Part shown: positions 25,322 through 38,636 of the stretch, piece by piece
How positions within the stretch are numbered: the stretch's first letter is position 1
Layout of the letters: every line of letters starts with the position of its first letter
Assembly: GCA_951230915.1 (NCBI GenBank)
Contig: OX579638.1
Location: 22,834,696 to 22,898,695, forward strand
Length of the DNA: 64,000 nucleotides
Direction of reading: 5' to 3'
From: Antitrichia curtipendula
Taxonomy: Eukaryota > Streptophyta > Bryopsida > Hypnales > Leucodontaceae
Translations under genes and position numbers: made by a program
The notes under the pieces: generated by a model
Databases searched by the model: none
The model's input: only the letters and a program-made list of their open reading frames with translations
Told to the model about the DNA's origin: nothing

Positions 25322-27199
25322 CCTCTAAAGTCTCATTGTCTCTTTGGGGGATAAAATGGAATTTGGGTAGGCTCTTATGGGTTTCAATATTTGTCGTGAT
25401 TTTCTGAATTTTTTTTTGGGGACGATAGAAAAAACACATTAGCTTTCCAAAAATATAAATTTTATTTTGATCTTTGCCCAGGAGCAAAAGTTATGGCACA
25501 AAAAAACCTTTTCTTTTAGTTTGGTGGGTAAAATAAACCTTCAAAAAAACTTGAAGTAAATTTTTAATTGTTTTTGTTTTTGTGTAGATTATATTTATAT
25601 ATACATGGAAAGATTTTGATTCATTCCATTTAGTTTTGTTATGTAAATGCTATAGACCATCTTGTTTTTTGGGCAATTAGAGCATCTTCTTGAAAAAACA
25701 ACTTGTAGGATTCATTTATGACCTCATTTTTTACAACTAAGAAAAAAAAAAAAATCACAAAGTTAAGATCTCTTGATAGAACAATCTCACCGTTGAGATT
25801 AGTGTATTTCAATTCCATCTTAGTGCTATTAACAATTTAGATTTTCTTTCAATTTTGAATCTATTTTTTAACAATTTTTTAATGAGTGAAACTAAATGTA
25901 TGTTTTTTTATTTTTTTTCCTAGACTCTCAACTCAGTTTTTTATCATATAAAATTTTAAATTCAAAATCAGTAGAGCAAAAATTATAAGTAATTAAGAAG
26001 GTTCAAAGCCCCAAAATGTAGATGAGCAAGGTACAAAAAAACTTGTTTCCTTCACTTTAACCCCTAAATGTATTTGACTATGTTTTCACCAAAAAACACT
26101 CTAGAACTGCCATTTCTAGTACAAGACCCAAATTTTTGAAATAAATCATTTTTGGACACATGTAACTGTAGGATTTTGTAGTACAATGGTTTGAAAAGAT
26201 GTGGAAAAAATTTCAGAATTTTCTGTCATGTAGATTGCAAGATATTAGTGTTTGTAATGACAAAAATCCTTTTTTTGACCTTGCGAAAAAACGGGCAGCT
26301 GCACTTCAGAAGGTCATATTTGTATAAAAAAATGTTCAAAATGGTGGTTACTCTTTGGACTCATTCTGGAAGTCAAGTTGGCTACATGCTTGAAAATTTT
26401 CAGACCATTTGGAGTTGTAGATGATATAGGAAAAAAATAGTAAGCAAAAAGACATATAAAATGATTCAAAATACCAAATTGTAAATAATTTATTTATGGT
26501 ATTGAAAATTTCCAATCCCAATGGTTGGAATGTTGTGATAAACAATTTGCATCCATTTCTAGAAGAAATTCAAAAATATTGAAAATTGAGTTAAATAAAG
26601 GACTTCAAAGTTTATTTTAAAGTAGAGAATCCATAACTATTCACAAACTACCCACAAACTAAAACTCCCACAACTTTCATCTCATTAATCCAAATGGAAT
26701 GATTCAAAGCTTTCCATGTATATAAAAATCTAGAGAACCGAGTTCAAATTTTAATTTTAAAAAAAAGTGATTTTTCAAGAAGTTTGTTTTGTTGCCCTAG
26801 TTGCCCACCTTGCAATGAAAACAACATATCATACCATAACTTTTTAATTGTGTAGTCAAAAGCTATAAAAAAAAAATTGGGGCCTTAAAGATACTCCTTG
26901 GGAAAATATTATGTGAAAATTTCAAAGAAAAAAAATAAAAGCTCCATTCGTGGTGAGCTGCCCAAAATTGCTACGTTGCCAAAAAAACATAGTTTGGGTG
27001 TTTAGGGGTTAAATGCAAATATCTTGCAATCTACATGGTCAAAGTTTGTGAAATTTCTTCCACACATTCTTATACTAGTCTAGTACAAGATCCTATAGTT
27101 AGATATGTAAAAAATACATAATTTTTTTTTTACTCTTTGCTATAGAAATGACAATTTTGAGTGGTTTTTGATGGAAAAGAGGCCTTGGGCCTTTAGGAT
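25322..27199 (-). mobile_element. TTAA-family element copy A, interrupted by copy B
   Basis: Inverted relative to copy D. It runs 25322-26056 and resumes at 27013-27199; the two halves join to match the reverse complement of 42634-43554 without a break. Ends are CCTCTAAAGTC (left) and GGGCCTTTAGGA (right), flanked by TTAA at 25318-25321 and 27200-27203. No protein frame of note. Confidence 0.75.
26061..27008 (+). mobile_element. TTAA-family element copy B (948 bp), nested in copy A
   Basis: Ends CCCCTAAA...TTTAGGGG, flanked by TTAA at 26057-26060 and 27009-27012. Sequence on each side is continuous in copy A, so this insertion duplicated a single TTAA target. Its interior resembles copy C (28536-29443) more than copies A and D. 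No transposase, so non-autonomous. Confidence 0.85.
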
Positions 27200-27203
27200 T
27201 TAA

Positions 27204-28531
27204 GATAAACTTGAGGTGGGGCCTCTTCAAATAAATCCAAGCACTCAACAATTGGGTGCCTCTTCCTTGATGTAGAACTGTGGATTGAAGAAAATCCATG
27301 TGTTAGACTTGGTCTAAATACGGCAACAAGTATGCAACAAAGCATTAGCAGCCGCTATGGGGTTAGAGATGGAGGATGTATAATGGCTCAAGGTTTGGTT
27401 AAGGGAGTGGAGCATGGGCAATGAGCCTCTCACTGCATTGGAGGGTGGAGGACACTTATTAACAATGAACCCAAAACCTCTAAAGTACCCTCCTAAATCC
27501 CTTTGGCGCATAATTTATGACGTGCCTTGATAGTCATGCTTTCAATTTATGACATAGAAGGGCCATTATTGGATTTGTTTTTGAGGTCTATAGCGAGTCG
27601 CCTACCCTTGCCAATATTCCAACTCCACACAACCACCTTCTCAATAGCTCACAATGCTTTTAAGTGAAGAACCAACCTCTCATGAGACTAAACAATGTCA
27701 GATATATGCTGAATTTACGGTTAGAGTGGTTGTGCCAACCCTTGGCTGTTAGTCATGGGCTTAGTCTTGTTATTATGGAGCCCATTCAAATTCTACCTAT
27801 TGCAAAGGCCTAGGTGGGGGACAATTTTTTACTCGAACCCTCAAAGAGTCATCAAGGCCACTTATTAGGAGCATAAGTGCGGATGCTCTAAAGTATGTAA
27901 GGTAGGAAGTTTATAAAGTGCTTAGGCTCTAAAGCATCTACTTCCTAAAATATACACTATTTGTACATTTTTCTTCCTCATTGCACCAACCATGTACAAA
28001 TAGTGTACATTTTAGGAGGTGAATGTTTTTAGTGACCACTACGTTTTTATGTCCAAAATTCATAACTAATTGAGGTTCAAAAGGGTGGAACTAGGTTGAA
28101 TAATCACCTTTTATAACTTCCTAGTATAAGCGATGTGGTTTAAATATATAGAAAAAGGTTCCTTCATTATTCCTCCATTTTAAGGTATGCTTTTAAATTA
28201 CTATTGCAACCATGTAGGAAGTTCAGAGAACCACATTAGAATCTCCAAAGACAAGAATACTCTTCTAAAGTCAACAATAGAAAGTTATATATTTTTGCTT
28301 TGACCACCTATAATATTTATGTTTTTTACTAATGAATTGACCAAAATATATATGAAAAAATCTTGAATTTGTTATTCTATTGCAACAAAACAATTGAGTA
28401 AACAATTGATTTAAATGTGTGCAATGATCAAAGGGTCCACAATGGATATCCATACCTCAATTAAAACTTTACTATGAATATGGATTCTATTTTTAGGTTA
28501 CGGCAAATGAATATATCAAGAATATTCATGG
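27204..28531. other. Intergenic with a small inverted repeat
   Basis: No supported gene. At about 27941-28021 two ~30-bp arms around ACACTATTTGTACAT form an imperfect inverted repeat, perhaps a small MITE. Confidence 0.4.
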
Positions 28532-28535
28532 TTAA

Positions 28536-29443
28536 TCCCTAAAGGTCAGAGACTATGTTTTCACCAAGACCGCTCCCAAACTGCTATTTCTAATACAAGT
28601 ACTAAATTTTAGAAAAAAACATTTTTGGAAAATATAACCATAGGATCTTGTATTAAACTAGTTTGAGAAGTTGTGGAAAAGGTTTCAGAAATTTCCACCA
28701 TGTGGATTGCAAGATAATAGCATTTGAATTTACAAAAATCCTTTTTTTGTCTCTATGAAAATCTCGGCAGTTGCACTTCACAAGGTCACATTTGTAAGAA
28801 AAAATGTCCAAAATGGTGGTTACTCTTTGGATTCATTCTTCAAGGCAAGTTGGCTACATTCTTGAGAAAATTCAGATCATTTGGAATTGTAAGACATATA
28901 GGAAAAAAATAGTAAGTAGAAAGAGGTAGAGAATGATTCAAAACACTAAATTGTTAAGAATTTAAATATGGAAATGAAAAATGCCAATCCCAACGGTTGT
29001 AATGTTGTAATAAACAATCTACATCCAACGTTTTTATAATTTTTTCAAAAACATTGAAAATTGAGTTAAATAAAGGACTTGAAAGTTTATCTTAGAGTAG
29101 GGATTCCATAACTACCCTCAAACTAAAACTCCTCATAACTTTCATTTCATTAATCAAAATAGAATGATTCAACACTTTTTACGTACATATAAATCTAAAG
29201 AACCAATTTCAAAATTTTAAAGAAGTTTTTTCAGCTGCCCAAGCTGCCCGCCAACCTCTAAAAATGACATATCATGCAATAACTTTTTAACCACGTAGTC
29301 AAAAGTTATGAAAATTGTTGGGCCTTAAAGCTACTTCTTGGGCACATCTTATATGAAAATTTCAAAGAAAAAAAAAATTCCGGTCGTAGTGAGCTGCCCA
29401 AAATCGCTATGTTGTCAAAAAACGGTGTTTGGACCTTTAGGGG
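28536..29443 (+). mobile_element. TTAA-family element copy C (908 bp)
   Basis: Left end TCCCTAAAGGTC, right end GGACCTTTAGGGG, flanked by TTAA at 28532-28535 and 29444-29447. It is collinear with copy B and with fragment E. No coding capacity. Confidence 0.85.
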
Positions 29444-29447
29444 TTAA

Positions 29448-32400
29448 AAGTGAATCTCCATGTAATGTCAGAATTGAAAACAAACTTAAGAGTCTTCCAA
29501 AGTTAGAATTGCTTTCATGATGCTTTTATTTCTATATAAATAGGAAGAAACTAAATTTTAGGAGTAGCCTTGCCTTCATGTCAAATATAAAGCAATCAAA
29601 ATGTTCAAGTCCGATGTTAAAAAAAAATAGTTTTCATAAAGTTAGAAACTTACCTCCTTATTTTTTATTAAAAAAACAACACCTAACAATTATATTCCAT
29701 AGTAAAGACCAATAATACAACACTAACAACCGAGGCAAAAGTCCACCTAGTGACAAAAATGAAAAAAAACACTCAAAATAAGATGAAGGTCAAAACAACA
29801 ACTAATCATTTTTATTGTAAAAAAATAACAACGGGGAGTGCTAGTACATGAGCATAGAAGCTATGAGCCCATGAGTTAACCTAGGAGTCTATATTATAAA
29901 CACCTTCTATGATTATAGAGATGCTAATATGTGAGCTTAGGATCATGAGCACATGAGCCATTGATCCTAGGAATTTAGACACCTATGTTATAAAGGTCTA
30001 TATTATAGAAACTTTATGTGATTATAGGATACCTATATTATTGGTGTTTATGTAGGATATCTACTTACACATTTGCTCCAAGCTCATATGTTCGCATTAT
30101 TATACTTACATGCTAGCATTGTTGCCTTGATATTAATCCATTTTGGTTCTAAATCCAAAGTTGTTGCATAAATATATTATCTTATAATCAATTTTATTTA
30201 TGTTTTTTTTTTTTTCATTTTTGAATGAAAATTATGATTAAAAAAATTCAATTTATTTGTATGGTTAATTGAACAACAGCTCTTAATTAATTATTTTTTA
30301 CAGCATATCATTTTGGCAATGTTACTTAGTTTATGTGTCGTTGCAGACTTGCAGTACGAGGGTTTTCAAAATGTTTTGTATACTTACAAAAATTGCTTTA
30401 GCTACTTGAGCAATTAGAGATTTTCAACAAAAATTAAACATGATGTGATACAAATAACACACTTGTACAATAAACTTTCAAAATTTATTAATTTTTTTTA
30501 TATTTTAAAATTTTGATCAAATTACTAGTATTTCTTTTAATAAAAGTAAACTTTTTTTCAAAATTCTTTAGAAAGTGAAATGGCAATTCTTTTAGAATTT
30601 TTGATAAGAATATTATAAATTTTGAAATATTATTGACTAAAATATTACTAACTAAAATATGACTCCAAATATTTTTACTTTTATATTTTATTCCAAAAAT
30701 AAATAAATAAATTAATTAATTAATTTATTTATTTATTTATTTATTTAAATATATATATATATATATATGTATTTATTTATTTTTAATTTTCTTTTAATGA
30801 TTTTTTGGAGATTTTGGGAGGCAATTATAAAAAATATATCTATTTGGAGTAATGTTTTTGGTTAGTAATATTTTACTCAATAAAGTTTCTAAGTTTCTAA
30901 ATTCTTACCAAAAAGTTCTAAAAGAATTTACATTCTATTCCTAAAGACTCTTTGAAATAAATTAGTTTTTTCAAAAAAAATTCACTAATAAATTTGATTA
31001 AAACTTTAAGAAATAACAAAATATTTAAAACATTTAAAATAAATATATTATACAAGTATATTACTTGTACTTCAATATGCCCAAAATTTGTTGGAAAAAT
31101 CTAATTTCTCAATTAGTTATGAAAATCTTTGAAGTGTATGAAGACTTATGAGAGTATCTATAAAGAAAAATTTGTTGTAGCGTTGGACATTTATGAAACA
31201 TTATATTGTAATTACTTCCTCTTGAACTATTAGCAATTTTTTATTGATTCAAAATTTCATCAATAAATACTTTGCAAAAGATTTAGTGTTAATGATTACA
31301 TTCAATTCATTTTGAAAGGGTTTAGGTATCAATTGGTTTAAACTTCGGGTTTTAAGAATGTTAAAGTAAATTAATTTAGTATAAGAAATACGAACTATCA
31401 ATATCATCAAAAATTGGCTTACATATAAAATTTTTATTATTTTGTGGAAAAGACATTCAATTATGTCATTTAGTAGGTAAATGATATATTGGACATTATT
31501 GCCATGATTAAAGAGAGTTCAAACTCCAAAAGAAATTTTAGATTGTTTTAAAAAAAATTGACTTATTGTGTTTCTAAAATTTTGTAGGTTATAATTTGTG
31601 AATATATGTAATATGTTACGTAAAGAAAGAATATCTTTCAATTATGTCAAAGAAATATTCATAAAAAAGACTAGGGAATTCACAATCAATACTTATTACA
31701 AATGAATACCATATACAAAATTAAATCTATGTGGTGCAAATTTTTTTTAATTAAGCTTTAATAAAGCTTTAATCAATAAATTCAAACAACTGATATATCA
31801 AATTTATAGTTCCAATAATAATTTTTTTTTTTACTACAAATATTTAAATATTTGTAATAATGTAATTTTTATTCTTTACATATATTCATATATTCATTTT
31901 AGTATAGTATTCAATTTTTAAATGATATTTTAATTGAAATTTTAAAATAAAATATTTGTGCTCAAATTGTGGTATTAAGATATGGTTCAATAATCAATGA
32001 GCTTTATTAAAAATTTCAAAGATGAAGACAAAGACTTTAAGAAGAATGTGAGGTATAATTATTGTAATGCAATAATATATCACTGGTTTTTGTTAAATTA
32101 TGTGACAATCATTAAAATTTTGTAATTTAAAAAATTGAATTACTTAATATAATGTTTAAAAAAAATATAATTTGTGATAAATACATATCAACTTGCAAAT
32201 CAATTGTTATTTGAACATCTTTATATAGAAAAATCATCATCATAAATTTTTCTAAGATATTGAATTGAATTCAAACAATTTGAAACAAATCCTTCATTGT
32301 ACTATTTGAAATGTATAAAGTATGTTTGAGTCTTAAAATAATAATCTATGACTAGATTTTTCAATAAATAATAAAAATCACTTGAAATAAAATTCAATTT

Positions 32401-32815
32401 CAGCAATCATTTTTCATTTTTTAAATTATAGTTACATATTATATATGTTATATGAGCTATTTTTAAAATAAAATGAAATGACTATTTGATAAATGATTGA
32501 TTTGAAAATTAAAATTAAAAATATTAGTTGAAAAAGCACATATAATATTTGACAAGGATATTTAATAATAGATGAAGAATTTTAATAATATATCTCTATT
32601 TGAAGGATTTTTTTTAATTTGTAAAAATTGACACTGTCAATAATAATAATAAATTTAAATTAAAAATTTAATCAAAATTAATACATTTTGTTGTGAAAAA
32701 TGTAATAAGAATTTTGTAGACATTTGATTAAAACAAGAATGTAATATTTGAAATAACTTATTTAATAATCTTTGATATTGTTTGCCTCAAATAAACATTA
32801 AATAGGAGAAAAACA
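29448..32815. other. Very AT-rich intergenic stretch
   Basis: No frame longer than chance. Contains (ATTT)n/(AT)n low-complexity sequence at about 30700-30780. If the coding block that follows is one gene, its promoter would lie toward 32815, but no specific element can be supported. Confidence 0.5.
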
Positions 32816-33965
32816 ATGGATTTTAGTGAACAAGAAAAAATTGATGATGCAGAAAGGAAAAATACCACACCATCTAGTTCCACATCAAGAAACCCTACAT
32901 TAATTACTGAACAATCAAAACCTCCAAAAAATTTGGAAACAAATGAAAATCAAAATGTTGAAAATATTAGAAAAATTGAAGTTGGACAAAATAGTGGTGA
33001 AAAAATTATAAGTGCATTAAATCAAGATAGTGTGAAGGAACAAACTTATGTACAAAGTGTTGATAATGTTGAAGGTCCTACTTCAAATATTGTTGAAAAT
33101 ATAACTAGAGAAGTAACCTCAAATGTTCCAATTGAATTACGAATTTCTTCAAGTAATGTTATTGAAGCAAATCAAGGAATAAATCCAAATGATGCTTTTG
33201 AATTAAATCAAGAAACTACTCTAAATATAAATAGAGAAGTGATTCAACAAAAAATTTCAAATGTTGTTGAAGACATACCACAAGAATCATCCAAAAAACT
33301 TAAGGAAGAAATATTATCAAATACTTCTAAAAAGAGAGATGATGAAAATATCACAAGTAGTATGGCAAATAATTCGAAAACAACAACAATAATAGATGTT
33401 GTTGAAGAAGACAAAGAACAAAAACCAAGCACTCTTAATGAAGTTAAAGGAGAAACAATTCAAAATATTGGTGGAGAGCTCAAGCAAGAATCATTTGTAC
33501 CTTTCACAATAGAAACAACACATCAATCTTCTAATGAAATCATTAAAGAAATACCTAAAGAATCAACTATGGAAACAACTCGAAATTTAAAAGGGAAAAC
33601 TTCAACATCTGAAGAAGAGAAAAAAATTAAATCTTTAAGTTCAAACAATAAAACTCAAAAAGAGCTTGTTGTACAAGAATATGTTCTACCAAACATTGTT
33701 GCTGAAAAAATAGGACCAATTGTAGAAGAACCTATTTTAGAAAACTTAGTTGTACACCCCACCGATGTAAACAATTTTATTGCAAAAGAATCAATTGTAC
33801 AAGAATCTTTTATACAAAAAAATGTTGCACAAGAACCTATTATTCAAGAGCCTTCTACGCAAGAATTTGTTACTCAAGAACCAACTACTCAAAAATCTAC
33901 TACACAAGAATTTGCACAAGAGACTATTGCACAAGTATTTAATGTTCAAGAACAACAATTAATTG
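32816..33965 (+). CDS. Low-complexity acidic/Gln-rich exon, unknown protein
   Basis: An ATG-initiated frame of 383 codons ending at a plausible donor (GGTAAT at 33965); beyond it the frame continues into AT-rich, intron-like sequence to a stop at 34072. The protein is rich in Glu, Asn, Ser, Thr, Lys and Gln, with no hydrophobic segment before the donor. Near the end, pentads of the type QEP(T/S)T / TQE(F/P) repeat at least eight times. Such a long open frame in ~70% AT DNA is unlikely by chance. It could be a separate gene or the first exon of the channel gene downstream, which has the same base composition and strand. Function unknown; a disordered region is expected. Confidence 0.5.
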
Positions 33966-36422
33966 GTAATATTAAAGTATTATATAAAACCTTCTTTTTA
34001 TGTTTTTCAATCTTATTTGTTAATATATTTAAATTCAAATATTTTAATGATTTAATTTTAGATATATTATAGATTCAAATATATATAATGGCTTGACTTT
34101 AAATGCATATAGAGAGAAAGAGATTTAATTATTTAATTTATTTTTTAAAGATTTCTTTCTTACACCATAAGATTAACACAATATATATATATATATATAT
34201 ATTTTAAATTTTAAAATTACATTTTTTTTTAAATTTATTAAGCTCCTAAAACCTAAAAGACTTCACGCTTAATACTTATGATGCAACTGCCTTGCAAAAA
34301 AATTATTTATTTATATTTAATTTAATTTTTTTTAAATTAAATTTTTAAACACTATATATCTTGTAATTGTAAAAGTTATTTTAGAAAATTCACAGCCTAT
34401 TTATTTTCACTTTTACAATTCAAAGTATGCAATGAAATATACATAAATAAAATTCAAAAATACTCATTGTATTAAAGTTTTTAAGAATATGATGTATTTA
34501 TAATTTCAAAATGACAAATCAATGTAGAAAAAAGTTAAAAGTTTTTATTATATAATATTCTAATTAATTAATTGAATTGCATATAATGATATTATTAATT
34601 TTTGACATTAAAATTGTAATTTAATTTTTGTATTGAAATTATATTTTAATAAATATAAAATAGAAGAATATAATATTTTTTAATATATCTTGTTCAACAA
34701 TATTTATTTAACAAATGATAGGAGGTAATTGTATAGTACAAAACGTATAGTCCCATCATGCACTTGAGTTGCATAGAAATTTTCAATTTTCACTAGTTTT
34801 GCATCAAAATTTTGATATTTGCACCAAAAAATGCAATAGCATATCTATACCACTAGATCATAGATAATAGTCATGACCTTTTCCAAAAAAATTAAGACAA
34901 GCTTATTAAAACAAATTTATCTTTATATTTTATATAAAATGCACATTTAAAATTTAAAAAGTTGAAAAACATATTATTTAAAATCTTTAAAATTGAATCT
35001 AAGGTTTTAGGCTTCAAAATCAAATATAAAATTCAAAAAGTAATAGGAATATAAAAAATAGAGTCCTTATAATTATAAAGACCTATACTTGAAAACATAA
35101 AAAAATAAAAATTATCTCAATAGTTTCAATGCGGTCTCCAAAAGTAGTGTACATTATATTACAGCAAAAATACTCGTTGGATGTAAATTTTTTAAGTTTG
35201 AATACGGAAAGATTTTTTTTATTTTTTATTTTTGGAAGAGGGAGGCATGGAGTTTAAGTAGTCTCTTTTGTCCAAGACTTGTCTTCCATCTCAAGTTCAA
35301 TGTCTATTTATTATGAATATTTTTCAAGTTTATCAAACACCACCTCATAGTGTATTGTGTCAAAAAACCTTGTGTACCGTAGTATGCAAATTAATACCTA
35401 GGCATCTTTAGTTCTACCACTAGTAGAAATAGATTATGAATCAACACATTTTGTTGATTTGGTCAATTTAATTTAGGCTCTCTTTCCTACTAATGCATGC
35501 AAGTATATACATTCATTTATTTTTTCAATATTGCATGCACTTGTAAATGATTCAATTATATTTCAATGACTTGATAATGGACTTAGGAAGGCACTACAAG
35601 AAACTCTTAAAAATCACTTGAATGCAAAGATAGGATTTTATAAGTTTCAAAATGTATAAATAATGGACCACTTATAAAGACTACTCGTAGTACTTTCCAA
35701 ATAGCCCTCTAATATTCATAGAATATTTACGAAATATTTTTTTAAATATTTCATTATATTTTTTATTTTTTATTTTTTTAGAATATCATAGCCCCTCTTT
35801 AAATACCCTTTGAGCGCATATGGATTCATAAAATGCTACAAAGTGCAGTTCTAAAGAATGGAATGTATATTAGTTAATTTTGTGTAAATATGAAGCTATA
35901 TACCTTATATTTCATTGCAAGTCTAAATTTTATGAAAAAGTAAAATTTTTAAAATAGTTTTTTATAAATGCTTTCAAATTTAATCCCATAGGCTCCCCCA
36001 AAATGTTTAATTATTGTTTATCAAATATTGTCTCTTAGCATTGTTATCACTTTAAAAATGGTTAATTGAAATAAATTAAAATAATTAGCCAATATCTTTA
36101 AGAGTAAAGATTAATAATTATTATATATTAAAATAATTTCTTGTTTCTTTTAGAATACAATGCTTCTAATTTATGAATTTGAATATTCAATGTATAATCA
36201 ATTTAGTTTTTATATTCTACTATGATAGAACCTAATTTGAGATTCTACCTCTTTATATAATATTTTTTTAATAAATAATTTAAGATATATATTTAAATAT
36301 TATTTAAAACAATAGAAATTGAATAATTATATTAGATTAAATTATTAAAAATCTCAAATACAAAGTTTATTGATACTATGTATTATATACAATGAGACTC
36401 TTGTAAAATAATTGTTGAAAAA
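33966..36422. other. AT-rich, probable intron or spacer
   Basis: No long frame. Holds an (AT)n run near 34180-34202 and CACTA-like words (CACTAGTAGAAA ~35414, CACTACAAGAAAC ~35593) without a matching opposite end. A polypyrimidine tract with AG (TTTCTTGTTTCTTTTAG) ends near 36152. Confidence 0.4.
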
Positions 36423-36917
36423 ATGAACATTGAAGCAGAAACATATGGAGAAAAAAAAAAAATTAATGATGATGCAAATTTGTTTGGAGGTACATTGAGT
36501 TCATGGTGGCCAACAACTAGTGATACTAAAGAAGTCATTTCATTAGAATCGTGGTGGCCGACAAATCCTATTATAATTGACAGCTTAAAGGCAACATCAC
36601 CTTCTGAATCTGCAATGATTGATTGGTCATTTTTAGATAGTGAATATCATGATCCTCCTCTACCAATTGATAATAAAAAAGTTCAAGTTGAGGAAATATT
36701 AAATAATATTGAATTAGAAATTGAAGATAGAAGCATTGGTTTGCTACCACATCATTCAAAATCTAGCATAAACAACATGCAAATCAATATGCCTAAATCT
36801 GCAAGAAATTCTAACATTGAAGGTCCAAAGGTTCAAAGTCGAAAAGGGTCTTTATCAGTAATTGATACTATCAAAGAGATGGCAACGTATTGCACTAACT
36901 TTATCATAAAGCTATAA
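36423..36917 (+). CDS. Possible N-terminal exon with two SWWPT motifs
   Basis: A 164-codon frame starting ATG, preceded in frame by a stop at 36402. It is acidic and hydrophilic and repeats SWWPT twice (SSWWPTTSD and ESWWPTNP, residues ~25-45). There is a basic patch near residues 125-145 (KSARN, QSRKGS). No known domain. Position, strand and AT-rich codon use match the cation channel exons from 44833 on, so it may be part of that gene's cytosolic N-terminus. It could also be an independent small gene; splice sites are not clear. Confidence 0.45.
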   Translation: MNIEAETYGEKKKINDDANLFGGTLSSWWPTTSDTKEVISLESWWPTNPIIIDSLKATSPSESAMIDWSFLDSEYHDPPLPIDNKKVQVEEILNNIELEIEDRSIGLLPHHSKSSINNMQINMPKSARNSNIEGPKVQSRKGSLSVIDTIKEMATYCTNFIIKL

Positions 36918-37024
36918 AATATTTGTATTCATATTTAAAAAACTAATGTATTTAATGATTATTTCAATGATGAAGTTATGAATTTTATAAATTTGTAATT
37001 TAATTAGTATTTATAAAATAGGAT

Positions 37025-37224
37025 NNNNNNNNNNNNNNNNNNNNNNNNNNNNNNNNNNNNNNNNNNNNNNNNNNNNNNNNNNNNNNNNNNNNNNNNNNNN
37101 NNNNNNNNNNNNNNNNNNNNNNNNNNNNNNNNNNNNNNNNNNNNNNNNNNNNNNNNNNNNNNNNNNNNNNNNNNNNNNNNNNNNNNNNNNNNNNNNNNNN
37201 NNNNNNNNNNNNNNNNNNNNNNNN
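37025..37224. other. Assembly gap (200 Ns)
   Basis: Exactly 200 undetermined bases; the true length may differ. The sequence just right of it is already inside a TTAA-family element whose left half is missing, so at least ~400 bp of repeat is probably absent from the assembly, and possibly host exons too. Confidence 0.95.
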
Positions 37225-37743
37225 AGGAAAAAAAGTTCAAAAAAATTTAGTTTCAAAAAATGGTTAAGTAGAAGTAGGTACAAGATAGAAAGAAAATCTA
37301 AATTATTAATATCTCTAAAATGGAATTAAAATACACTAATCCCAATGGTGAGATTTCTAGCAAACAAACTAAACCATGTGGAACTTTTTTTTGAAAAAAA
37401 TTATGAAAATTACATTCAGAAATCAATCCAATAAGTTATATTTTCAAAAAAATTCCCTAATTGCTTGAAAAACAAGATTGTCCATAACTTTCTTGTAACA
37501 AATCCAAATGGAATGAATCAAATCTTTGCATAAAAGGAATAAATATAATATATGAGAAAAAAAATTAGAATTAAAAATTTTGAATTTGTTTTGCTGAACC
37601 TTACGCCCCCTCCCCCCCCCCCCCCCCCCCCCTCCATTGTTTTGAGCATAACTTTTGTTCTTGGGCATGGATTGAAAAAGCCAATTAATTTTTCTAGTTT
37701 CAAGAAGAAGTTCAAAAGATCAGGACAAGTGGTCCTTTAGGGA
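37225..37743 (+). mobile_element. TTAA-family element copy F, left half lost in gap
   Basis: Collinear with the right half of copy D (42970-43554), sharing GTTAAGTAGAAGTAGGTACA and later blocks, and ending GGTCCTTTAGGG followed by ATAA in place of TTAA. It contains a C-run of about 20 bases near 37612-37632 that may itself have stopped assembly. Confidence 0.7.
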
Positions 37744-38634
37744 TAAATTAATGAAAATCAAGGCATACCCTCTTGCACCTAATTTTTTTCCACTTGTAAA
37801 AACGTAGTACCATGTTCACTTATGAGGATTAACACTTTATGTCAAATATTTAATTAATGTAAAAAAAGTCTAATTTGACAAATGCTAAAAAATAAAGATA
37901 TCATTTCAAAATTAATTTCTTCACCATACATTTTTTGGGTTGAAAAAATAACATTCATAACATTCATAACATTTTGACATTTTTTTTTGTATTATTTTTT
38001 TGTTGACTTTGATAATTCATTACAACATATACAATTGATACTCTGATAGAGTGAATCTCATTTTAATAACCAATTGCACCTTCAACGACTTCAATCTTCA
38101 ATCAATTCTAGGGATAAAAGAATGAACACTAAAAATACATTCAAAATTCAAATGGAATTGCAAATTTGAACATTGCAAATTTTTTGAATTCAATTTTGAG
38201 CTTTCAATCCTCTCATACTTGTTTCATATCCCTAATACTTTATTCAATTGCAATTTAGAAAATACAATTAGACTATTAGAGTTGAACCAACTCCACCACA
38301 TCAATCAAATCCATTTCTAAGAAGTAAAAAAATAAAACTAGGTGCCATAGGAAATGAGTTTTTATTTCCATTTTCTAACTTCTATATTTTAGTATGTAAC
38401 TTCAATGATTGATTTGAAGATAGTCTCTAATGATTAGATCAATTTTTTCAGTTTTTAAACACACTCATACTTAAAAATTGAAAGTGCAAAATACTAAATA
38501 GTATTTAAAATAGTATTCATATATATCTTCAAATAAGGCTATATTTCATCAATATAATCAATCTCGAAGTCCAGATTCTAAATATTTGCAATTAAGTGTA
38601 AAAAAAATTTATGCCAAAAATATTCATATATTAA
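37744..38634. other. AT-rich, no gene seen
   Basis: Only short frames. If domain I exons of the channel were present here, hydrophobic S1-S6-like frames should appear; none do. Confidence 0.45.
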
Positions 38635-38636
38635 TA

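Noticed and set aside
35414..35600. CACTA element between CACTAGTAGAAA and CACTACAAGAAAC
   Set aside because: Both words point the same way; no inverted partner or 3-bp duplication was found.
37004..37283. Open frames running through the N gap
   Set aside because: They exist only because undetermined bases contain no stop; no evidence of coding.
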